A DNA stretch of 25,722 nt from Bacteroidota bacterium (GTDB lineage Bacteria; Bacteroidota; Bacteroidia; Bacteroidales; GCA-2748055): assembly GCA_024244665.1 (NCBI GenBank), contig JAAEOI010000205.1:1-25722 (forward strand), read 5' to 3'. Both the position numbers and the translations under genes were made by a program. Below are positions 7,078 to 14,320 of this stretch, piece after piece. The first letter of the stretch is position 1, and each line of letters opens with the position of its first letter. The notes under the pieces are model-generated. The model was not told where the DNA came from. It saw only the letters and a list, made by a program, of their open reading frames with translations, and searched no databases.

Positions 7078-7480
7078 AAACGTACACTTTCTTCTTATAG
7101 AGCTTATCCTTGTTGTTGAAGAAGTGTTTCTCAACCCTCAGTCCGTCTTCGTAGATGTTCTTCTCTGTCCGGGTGACATTTCCGCGATGATCCAGGAAGA
7201 CCTGCTCGATAAGATTTCGGTCCTCATCATATTTATATTTTTCCCAGAGTTTCACCTCTCCCCGGCTGTTGAACTCCTGGATCTCAATCATTTCCCCATC
7301 TTTATTGTATTTCTCAATCGACTCGATAACAGGCTCATCCATTCCCTCCTCGATGAAATACTCATGGACGGTTTTTGAAACAATCCCCAGATCCCTGATC
7401 TCTTTCCGGTCCTGTCCGTGTACAGCAAATGTCAGGCCCAGCATCATACAATACATCAATATGGTTTTGCTTTTGTTCAT
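7061..7480 (-). CDS. Small secreted protein with short repeats, function unknown
   Basis: 139 residues. An N-terminal signal peptide (SKTILMYCMMLGLTFAVHG, cleavage before QD) is followed by about four 20-residue units built on a Y-x-x-D/N-G turn plus aromatic strand (EKYNKDGEMIEIQEF, EKYKYDEDRNLIEQVF, and so on), similar to the strand repeats of YwqK/MORN-like or YD-like proteins. It would be periplasmic or surface exposed. No catalytic motif is seen. It lies 11 bases after the lipoprotein gene and overlaps the VTC gene start by 17 bases, so it is very likely co-expressed with the polyphosphate module. What it binds is unknown. Confidence 0.8.
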   Translation of the reverse strand: MNKSKTILMYCMMLGLTFAVHGQDRKEIRDLGIVSKTVHEYFIEEGMDEPVIESIEKYNKDGEMIEIQEFNSRGEVKLWEKYKYDEDRNLIEQVFLDHRGNVTRTEKNIYEDGLRVEKHFFNNKDKLYKKKVYVYEYSK

Positions 7481-7491
7481 AATGGAAAAAT

Positions 7492-8259
7492 CTATATCGC
7501 TTTTATTGTGATCAATCCCAGGTCAACCTCCTGTTCGAACTCTGTAATACTTTCTTCAAATTCCAGGACCACATGTTCTGTAACCTTGGTAACATCCTCC
7601 GAATAGAGAAATATTCTGTACTCACCGGGAATCAGGTTTTTGAATTCAAAATACCCGTCATCCTGTGTCCTCACTCTTTCATCATAAAAACTGTGATCCC
7701 CGTAAGTTAAATATACTTCATGTTCATGAGCAAAGTCGATATATTCAATTACCAGTTTGGGCCACTTTGAGTCGTTATCATACTTGATCTTCCTCACCAC
7801 TCCGCTGATTACGGCCGAACCTTCATCATACTCCAGGATGGTCGCCTTCTCAACCGCTCCAAGGTCAGCTTCCTCGCCCCTTTCCAGGTCAACCCGGATC
7901 ACAGCCCACTCATCATCAGGAGTCTTTGTGGAATCAAGTGTCCTGTAGTATACGTGGTAGATCCCCGGGTAGAGGTAATCAAACCTGAAATCTCCTGATG
8001 AGCCTGTGTTGACACGCTCACCCGGGGTATAGTCATTTCCGAAAATGACAAATACCTCCTCATCAATGGCCGGGCTGGTACGAATCAGATCACTGAAGTC
8101 GTCATTGTAAAAATGCTCAATAATAGCACCTGAAATGGAGGCAGTTCCCCCCATCCCTTCACTCTTCTCACAAGAACCCAGGAAAATGACTGTAAATGCA
8201 AAGAATATAAATATCAGCACCCATGACTTTGAGTGTGATTTAAGTCTTATGAATTCCAT
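7492..8259 (-). CDS. Lipoprotein with two prealbumin-like (carboxypeptidase-regulatory-like) domains
   Basis: 255 residues. A long N-terminal hydrophobic stretch ends in the lipobox FLGSC (Cys30), followed by a glycine-containing linker, so it is lipid anchored. Two similar beta domains follow, each opening with an SISGAIIEH or VISGVVRKI strand and closing with a DFRFDYLYPGIYHVYY or YFEFKNLIPGEYRIFLY strand. This is the signature of CarboxypepD_reg/SdrD B-like folds, typical of surface scaffolds. No enzyme motif is visible. It is upstream of the small secreted protein and VTC genes with only 11 bases between. A -7 box lies 26 bases ahead, so it may be the first gene of a sub-operon. Confidence 0.85.
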   Translation of the reverse strand: MEFIRLKSHSKSWVLIFIFFAFTVIFLGSCEKSEGMGGTASISGAIIEHFYNDDFSDLIRTSPAIDEEVFVIFGNDYTPGERVNTGSSGDFRFDYLYPGIYHVYYRTLDSTKTPDDEWAVIRVDLERGEEADLGAVEKATILEYDEGSAVISGVVRKIKYDNDSKWPKLVIEYIDFAHEHEVYLTYGDHSFYDERVRTQDDGYFEFKNLIPGEYRIFLYSEDVTKVTEHVVLEFEESITEFEQEVDLGLITIKAI

Positions 8260-8284
8260 TGAATCTTTTTTAAAATCTGCAATC

Positions 8285-8292
8285 CAAAATTA
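8285..8292 (-). promoter_or_regulatory. Candidate -7 box for the lipoprotein-VTC sub-operon
   Basis: On the minus strand TAATTTTG fits TAnnTTTG exactly. With the usual offset, transcription would begin near 8278, about 19 bases before the ATG at 8259. No -33 TTG lies at normal spacing (nearest is 26 bases away), so confidence is low. Confidence 0.35.
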
Positions 8293-8310
8293 GTAAAATT
8301 CTTTTGCTAT

Positions 8311-8362
8311 TACTCCCGCAATTCCCTCTGTTTATCAAACATTTGGTACTCCCGTAATTCCC
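8311..8362. repeat. Direct repeat pair TACTCCCGYAATTCCC
   Basis: Two 16-base copies, 8311-8326 and 8347-8362, differ at one base (C or T) and start 36 bases apart. They lie between the CotH-kinase stop and the next gene's promoter region. They could be regulator sites for the lower half of the cluster, or a local duplication. Confidence 0.6.
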
Positions 8363-8366
8363 GCAG

Positions 8367-10793
8367 TTAAAAAACATTCAGTATCATGGTATGAATTCCC
8401 GACTTTACAAGAAAAATCCCGCTCCCGATAGTGGAAACGTCAAACGTCTCCACGAATGCTCCCCTGTAGACCATCTGTCCAAGCGAATTGAAAATCACCA
8501 GATCACCCGGATCCGGATCGGGTGAGACAAGGGTAATAAAATTCCTGGCCGGATTGGGGTAAACCAGGAAATCCGGCTCAATCCGGCTCTCTGTAATATC
8601 TGTTACTCCCAGCTGATTCTCGGCCTTAAAGCTTGGCTGCATTGAAATAAAACTTCCGGTTCCATCGGGCCACCTCCCAAAACTGATGTCGGTATCCTGG
8701 GCCTCAAAGACTACATGGTCTATGATGTTGCCATGGGTATCTGAAAGGAGTATTTCCTCTCCGCCGGCTGAAAGCTTGAAGTTTGCATGAAGGTCTCCCT
8801 GTTCCCCATCATCATCTGCCCAGAGCACCATGTACTCCCCAGGGGTTATAGTTACATCAGGCAATGTCCATTTGGTCAACATCCCGGCATCATCACTTAA
8901 ATGGAATCCCCCCAGCAAGAGTTCATTACCCGAACGATTATATATTTCTATCCAGTCGTCGAATTCACCTGCCTCATCCGCCTGAATCAGATCATTCGAC
9001 GCCATAAACTCGTTTATTACCAATCCGCTTACATCAGACTCAACAGCTTCCACCCCATAGAAATACACATCATACGATGCTCCTTCAGGCATATACGAAA
9101 CGGTATTGACTTCATCTCCGGCCACCGCCTCTACATAATACCTCACATATGTGCCGGCAGGAAATGCAGGGATCGTCCCCGCATAAACAGCATCCCCGGT
9201 CTGTTCATCACCGCCTGTTCCGTCATCTCTCATAGGAACAGAAACAAAACGGCCCCTTAAACCAGTACCGTAATAAAGATTGACCCCTTCAATCCCGTCA
9301 GCATGAGTGGCCGTAGCCCTCACCCTCACTTCATCAACACTGCCAGGTGCCTCCCCGGATCCTCCCACTGCCTGGTGCCCTACCTCCACAATGGAGGGAG
9401 ATTCCCCTGAAAATTCATCGTTCAACAGGAAAAATATTCGACGATCGGTGATAAAGCTCCTCAGGTCATCAACTGAAGCTTCATGAGTTGAAAGGGAAAA
9501 ATCAATCTTGGGATCGGTCTCGATTTCAGCTCCCACCAGTGTGGAATACCCATCGATAATTTCGTTTGCATGGTCAGAATCAAAACCCTTCTCTATGATG
9601 GTTTTCGCATGGGCAATATACCGCTGTCTGAGTGCAGGAACAGCCAGCAGCCTGTTAAGCAAAGGATAATTGGGCTTCTCTTCATTGTAGAAAGGTGACC
9701 ACTCCATGTTTTTCAGTTGCATGGCTGAATTCCCGTCAAACTCAAGAGGAATCATCCGCCTTGTCTCCGCATCCACATAGAGGTAATAATCCATTTTTCC
9801 CTTCATCACATAACTGTCGTCGTCCGAAAAGAGAATTTCCTGCGCCAGGAACCACATGGTACCATCAAGATCCATATACTTTGCCAGGGAGTCCTGCAGT
9901 GATTCCAGGGGGAGATTATTCAGGCGGTCACATACAGCTACCAGGTATGACCAGGGATCATCCATATCAGAATCCTTCAATGTATAATACTTCTGGTACA
10001 ACTCCTCCTGCTCTCCCAGGTAATTCAGTGCTGCAGTTCCATCTCCCCAGTTGGGACCACCTCCAGGGGGACGCTCAAGGGTTCCCTTGAGCTGAGATGC
10101 TGATGCATTAAGCTCTGCAGGTACATCAGCCCTCCACCGGATACCATCATCTTCAGGGTACCACTCTTTGATAAAATCACCATTGATCTGCTGGATATTT
10201 GCATACAGGCCCCAGTCCTCGCCATTCAGAAAAAGCCTGATAAAATTTCCCCTCACAGCCGGCAACAGGTCCCTGCTCAATCTGGCATAAAGCACCTCCT
10301 TCATAAAAGAGGCATCCTGAAATGCATTGTTAAGGTTGAAGTTGTTGTATCCGTCAATGTCCTGCCCATCGATAACCTCATCCAGTTTCAAACTGAAAGA
10401 GAGTTTCTCGGATCCGGTTTTTATAGCTTTTTTATAGGAGGTCTGCCCTTTAAACTGAACAGCCACACTGTCGAATACCTCACCTTCATAACCAAGCGTG
10501 GCCAGCACATAGGACTCAGTATCATAGTTCTCGTGCATTTGCTGCCAGAAACCGGGATCGTAAAAATCCAGGTGGATCGTTCTGATCACAGATTCGTCAT
10601 AGACACCCTCACTGGCAGATCCGCCAAGGATAAGCCTGTTGCCATCCTCACTGAAATGCATCTGGTCCGGAAGGGACTGGGCCATTGAATCAACTATACC
10701 AGCCCATTGAATCAGACAAGCCGCAGAACAGGCAAAAATAGAGTAATTTGTTCTTCTCAATTGCTTTCTTATATTGTTGAAATGCTTTCTCAT
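8367..10793 (-). CDS. Secreted CotH-kinase protein with lamin-tail and T9SS sorting domains
   Basis: 808 residues. A signal-like N-terminus (to about 40, ...DSMAQ-S) precedes the CotH domain. That domain is recognised by VQFKGQTSYKKAIK (112-125), YNNFNLNNAFQDASFMKEVLYARL (149-172), FIRLFLNGEDWGLYANIQQI (184-203) and the catalytic-type end SDDDSYVMKG...MIPLEFDGNSAM (323-358). Residues about 485-580 form an Ig-like beta domain, 588-715 a lamin-tail domain (LVINEFMASND...DDWIEIYNRS), and 738-808 a type A T9SS sorting domain (DFLVYPNPARN). It should therefore cross the outer membrane by the type IX system and end up on the surface or outside. CotH proteins are ATP-dependent protein kinases in spore coats. 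How a secreted one gets ATP or another donor is unclear, which makes its position upstream of a polyphosphate polymerase striking. Confidence 0.92.
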   Translation of the reverse strand: MRKHFNNIRKQLRRTNYSIFACSAACLIQWAGIVDSMAQSLPDQMHFSEDGNRLILGGSASEGVYDESVIRTIHLDFYDPGFWQQMHENYDTESYVLATLGYEGEVFDSVAVQFKGQTSYKKAIKTGSEKLSFSLKLDEVIDGQDIDGYNNFNLNNAFQDASFMKEVLYARLSRDLLPAVRGNFIRLFLNGEDWGLYANIQQINGDFIKEWYPEDDGIRWRADVPAELNASASQLKGTLERPPGGGPNWGDGTAALNYLGEQEELYQKYYTLKDSDMDDPWSYLVAVCDRLNNLPLESLQDSLAKYMDLDGTMWFLAQEILFSDDDSYVMKGKMDYYLYVDAETRRMIPLEFDGNSAMQLKNMEWSPFYNEEKPNYPLLNRLLAVPALRQRYIAHAKTIIEKGFDSDHANEIIDGYSTLVGAEIETDPKIDFSLSTHEASVDDLRSFITDRRIFFLLNDEFSGESPSIVEVGHQAVGGSGEAPGSVDEVRVRATATHADGIEGVNLYYGTGLRGRFVSVPMRDDGTGGDEQTGDAVYAGTIPAFPAGTYVRYYVEAVAGDEVNTVSYMPEGASYDVYFYGVEAVESDVSGLVINEFMASNDLIQADEAGEFDDWIEIYNRSGNELLLGGFHLSDDAGMLTKWTLPDVTITPGEYMVLWADDDGEQGDLHANFKLSAGGEEILLSDTHGNIIDHVVFEAQDTDISFGRWPDGTGSFISMQPSFKAENQLGVTDITESRIEPDFLVYPNPARNFITLVSPDPDPGDLVIFNSLGQMVYRGAFVETFDVSTIGSGIFLVKSGIHTMILNVF

Positions 10794-10857
10794 ATTGTTA
10801 AACTTTGACTTGTTAAATGGAAAATGGTTTAAAGTTTCTCAAAAATGCAATGCTCCT

Positions 10858-10871
10858 GTAACAAATGTTAC
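10858..10871. promoter_or_regulatory. Palindromic Crp/Fnr-type operator in front of the nrf unit
   Basis: GTAACA-AA-TGTTAC is a perfect inverted repeat of 6-base arms. Its centre (10864.5) lies about 42 bases upstream of the start site predicted from the box at 10895-10902, the standard class II activator position. The GTAAC...GTTAC form is of the type reported for HcpR regulators (from memory). It lies between divergent units, 65 bases from the CotH-protein start, so either or both could be controlled. Confidence 0.6.
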
Positions 10872-10894
10872 CGAATGAAACCGCGAATACCCTA

Positions 10895-10902
10895 CATCTT
10901 TG
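10895..10902 (+). promoter_or_regulatory. Candidate -7 box for the FrdX-nrf operon
   Basis: CATCTTTG differs from TAnnTTTG at one base. No TTG -33 element is found at the right spacing, as expected for an activator-dependent promoter. Transcription would start near 10907, giving a leader of about 45 bases. Confidence 0.45.
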
Positions 10903-10951
10903 TACAGGAATTTTTTAACTATACAGGTTTTCAAACTTAAAAGGCAAAGCT

Positions 10952-11875
10952 ATGATACGAGAAATGGTGAAAATTGACGAGGAGTTGTGTGACGGATGTG
11001 CTGAGTGCATCCCAAACTGCCACGAAGGAGCATTGCAGATGATTGACAATAAGGCAAGGCTGGTGAGTGACCTTATGTGCGACGGCCTGGGTGCTTGCCT
11101 GGGGCATTGTCCTCAGGGGGCCATCACTATCGAAAAGAGGGAGGCCGAAGCTTACAACGAAACCACAGTAATGGAGATCATGGTGACTAAAGGTGCCAAT
11201 ACAGTGGTGGCTCATCTCTCCCACCTGAAAGAGCACAACGAGATGGAGTACCTGGGCGAAGGCGTGAAATACCTGAGAGATCATGAAGATGAGTTGGATT
11301 TTGATATGAGGGAGGTACTTGGCAGGGTCCACCGCTCCCATATGGAAGAGGAGCAGCTTGCCTGCGGCTGCCCCGGATCGGAGGCCCGCAGCTTCAGTCC
11401 CCAGTCTGCTGCCGGTCAGCCAGTGGCTGTGGCCCCCGTTGCCATGGCTCCGTCCAATCCCCTTTCATCCAACGCCGGACAAGGCGATCAACCCTCAGAA
11501 CTGAGACAGTGGCCGGTTCAGATGCACCTGATTAATCCCACAGCCTCCTATTTCAGGCAGACCGACATGGTACTGGCAGCCGATTGTGTTGCTTTCTCAC
11601 TTGGCAACTTCCATTCAAATTGGCTGAAGGGAAAAACCCTTGCCATTGCGTGTCCCAAACTGGACGACGGACAAGAAACTTACATTTCCAAGATCAAATC
11701 TTTGATTGATGATGCGAAAATCAACACCTTAACCGTGATGATGATGCAGGTCCCCTGTTGTGGCGGATTGTTGCAAGTGGTAAACGCTGCTGTCAGTCAG
11801 ACTGAAAGAAAAGTACCTGTGAAGGCTGTTATCGTGGGAGTGGAAGGAGATATTCTGAAGGAGGATTGGGTCTGA
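10952..11875 (+). CDS. FrdX-like iron-sulfur protein (ferredoxin domain plus C-terminal redox domain)
   Basis: 307 residues, cytosolic. Residues 1-60 are a two-site ferredoxin domain: C13, C16, C19, C23 is complete for a 4Fe-4S cluster, but the second site reads C43-x2-L46-x2-C49-x3-C53, so its second cysteine is leucine. It would hold a 3Fe or labile cluster, as is usual in this family (CDGLGACLGHCP). A Pro/Ala/Ser-rich linker at 145-185 leads to a second domain with AADCVAF, ACPKLDD (C234) and VPCCGG (C269-C270). Such proteins are commonly encoded beside hcp (hybrid cluster protein) and are under HcpR control in nitrosative-stress regulons, where they have been called FrdX. Here the partner is nrfHA instead, with a Crp-type operator upstream. 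ATG 10952 and ATG 10964 are both possible starts. It probably supplies or senses electrons for nitrite/NO reduction. Confidence 0.85.
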   Translation: MIREMVKIDEELCDGCAECIPNCHEGALQMIDNKARLVSDLMCDGLGACLGHCPQGAITIEKREAEAYNETTVMEIMVTKGANTVVAHLSHLKEHNEMEYLGEGVKYLRDHEDELDFDMREVLGRVHRSHMEEEQLACGCPGSEARSFSPQSAAGQPVAVAPVAMAPSNPLSSNAGQGDQPSELRQWPVQMHLINPTASYFRQTDMVLAADCVAFSLGNFHSNWLKGKTLAIACPKLDDGQETYISKIKSLIDDAKINTLTVMMMQVPCCGGLLQVVNAAVSQTERKVPVKAVIVGVEGDILKEDWV

Positions 11876-11893
11876 GTTTAAACAAAAAATAAA

Positions 11894-11899
11894 AAGGAG
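11894..11899 (+). promoter_or_regulatory. Shine-Dalgarno-like AAGGAG before the cupin gene
   Basis: AAGGAG stands 3 bases before the ATG at 11903. Such a site is unusual for Bacteroidota genes and is closer than the optimum, but it supports the chosen start. Confidence 0.35.
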
Positions 11900-11902
11900 T
11901 CA

Positions 11903-12235
11903 ATGTATCAGAATCCGACAGACACGGAAAATGCAATGAAGCTTCCCATTGCCCAGGATGCGTGGATGCTGCTCCGTTTTGACAACCACGAATTGATACG
12001 GATCCACCTGAGCCCCGGAGCATCCATTGAAAATCACATCAACGACTGGAGGATCGTATTCTACCTGCTTCAGGGCGAAGGTGAGCTGAACGTGGAGGGA
12101 AGAAGTCACCACATGCTTGCCACACAGTCAATCGCAGTGGAGGCAGGGCGCGAACGTTTCTGGCACAATACCGGAAAAGAGGAACTTCAGCTGCTGGTAA
12201 TTAAAACGAGAGAGGAGAATGTTCGGGATTTTTAA
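11903..12235 (+). CDS. Cupin-domain small protein
   Basis: 110 residues, a single cupin barrel: strand pair PGASIENHINDWRIVFYLLQGEGELNVEG followed by IAVEAGRERFWHNTG. Only one histidine (in ENH) of the usual metal triad of motif 1 is seen and the usual glutamate is arginine, so metal binding is doubtful. The domain may bind a small ligand or act in sensing. It lies between the FrdX-like gene (27-base gap) and nrfH (17-base overlap), so it belongs to the nitrite-reduction operon. Cupins next to nrfHA occur in other Bacteroidota, with no assigned role that I know. Confidence 0.85.
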   Translation: MYQNPTDTENAMKLPIAQDAWMLLRFDNHELIRIHLSPGASIENHINDWRIVFYLLQGEGELNVEGRSHHMLATQSIAVEAGRERFWHNTGKEELQLLVIKTREENVRDF

Positions 12236-12791
12236 AAGGTTTGCCCCTCCCCCCTCGTGGAGAATCCCGGTCATCGTCATTTCTGGTATTGCAGCGGGCC
12301 TCCTCATTTACATATTCTTCATATCAAGGGCCTGGTCCTACCTGTCGGATGACCCCTCCACCTGTATGAACTGTCACATCATGGCCCCACAGTATGCTAC
12401 CTGGAACCACAGTTCACACCGGGAGAAAGCCAGCTGCAACGACTGTCATGTCCCCCACCACAATGTGGTGGGCAAATACTACTTCAAGGCGAAAGACGGG
12501 CTCAGGCACGCAACATTATTCACCCTCAGGAAAGAACCCCAGGTGATCAAAATCAGGGAAGAGGGCAAACATGTGGTGCTGGAAAACTGCATAAGGTGCC
12601 ATTCCCGCCTGCTTCCCGGTAATCATCATGCAAGGGTTGAAAGGCCCTGCTGGGAGTGCCACCGTGAGACACCCCACGGCAGGGTCAACAGTCTTTCTAG
12701 TGTACCCTATGCCAGGGTGCCTGTCCAGGGCAGCCTGCTACCCGCCTGGATGAAAAAAGTGATCAAAGAAACAAAACCATTAAAGCAATGA
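12219..12791 (+). CDS. nrfH: Cytochrome c nitrite reductase small subunit NrfH
   Basis: 190 residues of the NapC/NirT family. One N-terminal membrane anchor (residues 16-36) is followed by four CxxCH haem sites at C49-H53, C73-H77, C124-H128 and C144-H148. The first reads CMNCHIM, giving the methionine (M55) that ligates haem 1 in NrfH. It takes electrons from menaquinol at the outer face of the inner membrane and passes them to NrfA. ATG 12219 lies inside the cupin gene (17-base overlap), and the stop overlaps the nrfA start as ATGA. The C-terminal 30 residues after haem 4 are somewhat longer than I would expect. No cytochrome c maturation (ccs) genes are in the window. Confidence 0.96.
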   Translation: MFGIFKRFAPPPSWRIPVIVISGIAAGLLIYIFFISRAWSYLSDDPSTCMNCHIMAPQYATWNHSSHREKASCNDCHVPHHNVVGKYYFKAKDGLRHATLFTLRKEPQVIKIREEGKHVVLENCIRCHSRLLPGNHHARVERPCWECHRETPHGRVNSLSSVPYARVPVQGSLLPAWMKKVIKETKPLKQ

Positions 12792-14308
12792 AACCCTTCG
12801 GCACACAAATTCAAAATAAGCCCTGGCTGGGCTGGATTCTCTTCCTGCTAACCATAGTGATCGTATTTGTCCTGGGCTTACTGGCTTCTTCTATCATTGA
12901 GAGAAGATCCGAGGCCGAATTTGCCTTCACACCACAGGTGCAATATGCAGATTTCGAACCCCGGAATGAGATGTGGGGAAAGAACTTCCCCATGGAGTAT
13001 CAGAGCTATAAACAAACATCCGACACACTCTTCAGAAGCAAGTACAACGGTTCGGCAACCATCGACATGCTTGAAGTGGATCCCCGACTGGTGGTTCTAT
13101 GGGCCGGTTACGGTTTTTCCAAGGATTACAAACAGGGACGGGGCCACTCCTACGCCATCACAGACATTCGAAACTCCCTTAGATCCGGGGCCCCGGTGGA
13201 TGGCAAAGAAAGCCCTATGCCCAATACCTGCTGGACCTGCAAGAGCCCTGATGTCCCGAGACTGATGAAAGAGATGGGACCTGCCGAATTTTACAAGGGA
13301 ACATGGGAGGAGAAAGGGCATGAGGTGGTCAACAGCATCGGGTGTGCCGATTGTCATGATGCTGCCACCATGGAACTTCACATTACTCGTCCGGCACTGA
13401 AAGAAGCCTTTGACAGGATGGGGAAAGATATTGAGGCAGCCTCTCACCAGGAGATGCGATCACTGGTATGTGCCCAGTGCCACGTTGAGTACTATTTTAA
13501 TAAGAAGATCGTCGAAGGGGTTCCATACCTGACCCTCCCTTGGGATAATGGCTTCTCTGCAGAGGCCATGGAAGAATACTATGACGGGATAGAATTTACC
13601 GACTGGACCCACAAACTGAGCAAAGCACCCATGCTGAAAGCGCAGCATCCGGGTTATGAGATATACATGACCGGGGTCCATGCTGCCCGCGGAGTCTCCT
13701 GCGCCGATTGTCACATGCCATTCATGAGCGAAGGAGGACAAAAATACACCGACCACCATGTTCAGAGTCCGCTGAACAATGTAGCCAACTCCTGTCAGGT
13801 GTGTCACAGGGAGGAGACAGACCAGCTCATAAGCGATGTGTTTGAACGGCAGGACCGGATCATTGAGAACCGCGATAAACTGGAGGAGTTGCTGGTCAGG
13901 TGCCACGTGGAAGCAAAGCTGGCCTGGGAACTGGGAGCGGGTAAGGAACGGATGGATCCGGTACTGACTGACATCAGGCATGCACAGTGGAGATGGGACT
14001 ACGCAGCTGCCAGCCACGGCGGATCCTTCCACTCACCTGTTGAAACCTCCAGGGTGATCGCCACCGGGATAAATATTGCTCAGGAGGGGAGGCTTAAGCT
14101 GAGCAGGCTTCTGTATGAACTGGGACAGACCGGTGAGGTGCCCTATCCTGACATTGCCACCAAGGCAAAGGCACAGGCTTTTATCGGGATGGACAGGGCC
14201 GCCCTTCAGGCTGATAAGAATGAATTCCTGAGAATAATTACCCCGGAATGGGATAAGCAGGCCGCTGAAAGAGAAGCACAATATCCAGTTAAATCCCTGT
14301 TCGAATAG
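12788..14308 (+). CDS. nrfA: Pentahaem cytochrome c nitrite reductase NrfA
   Basis: 506 residues. A signal anchor (residues 13-36) is followed by five haem sites. The active-site haem carries lysine in C148-W-T-C151-K152; the others are C186-H190, C228-H232, C305-H309 and C336-H340. Catalytic and calcium residues can be placed by pattern: arginine in TDIRNSLR (128/132), E234-Y235-Y236 after haem 3, K284 and Q286 in LKAQHP, and histidine in TDHHVQSP (323/324). This is the classical CxxCK-type NrfA, reducing nitrite to ammonium with six electrons in the periplasm. It follows nrfH with a 4-base overlap, so translation is coupled. The pair, with upstream operator and Fe-S protein, supports respiratory ammonification or nitrite and NO detoxification. 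Confidence 0.98.
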   Translation: MKPFGTQIQNKPWLGWILFLLTIVIVFVLGLLASSIIERRSEAEFAFTPQVQYADFEPRNEMWGKNFPMEYQSYKQTSDTLFRSKYNGSATIDMLEVDPRLVVLWAGYGFSKDYKQGRGHSYAITDIRNSLRSGAPVDGKESPMPNTCWTCKSPDVPRLMKEMGPAEFYKGTWEEKGHEVVNSIGCADCHDAATMELHITRPALKEAFDRMGKDIEAASHQEMRSLVCAQCHVEYYFNKKIVEGVPYLTLPWDNGFSAEAMEEYYDGIEFTDWTHKLSKAPMLKAQHPGYEIYMTGVHAARGVSCADCHMPFMSEGGQKYTDHHVQSPLNNVANSCQVCHREETDQLISDVFERQDRIIENRDKLEELLVRCHVEAKLAWELGAGKERMDPVLTDIRHAQWRWDYAAASHGGSFHSPVETSRVIATGINIAQEGRLKLSRLLYELGQTGEVPYPDIATKAKAQAFIGMDRAALQADKNEFLRIITPEWDKQAAEREAQYPVKSLFE

Positions 14309-14320
14309 TCACTTCCGGAG

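Noticed and set aside
7580..7593. GTAACCTTGGTAAC as a second operator
   Set aside because: It is a direct, not inverted, repeat of GTAAC and lies within the lipoprotein coding region.
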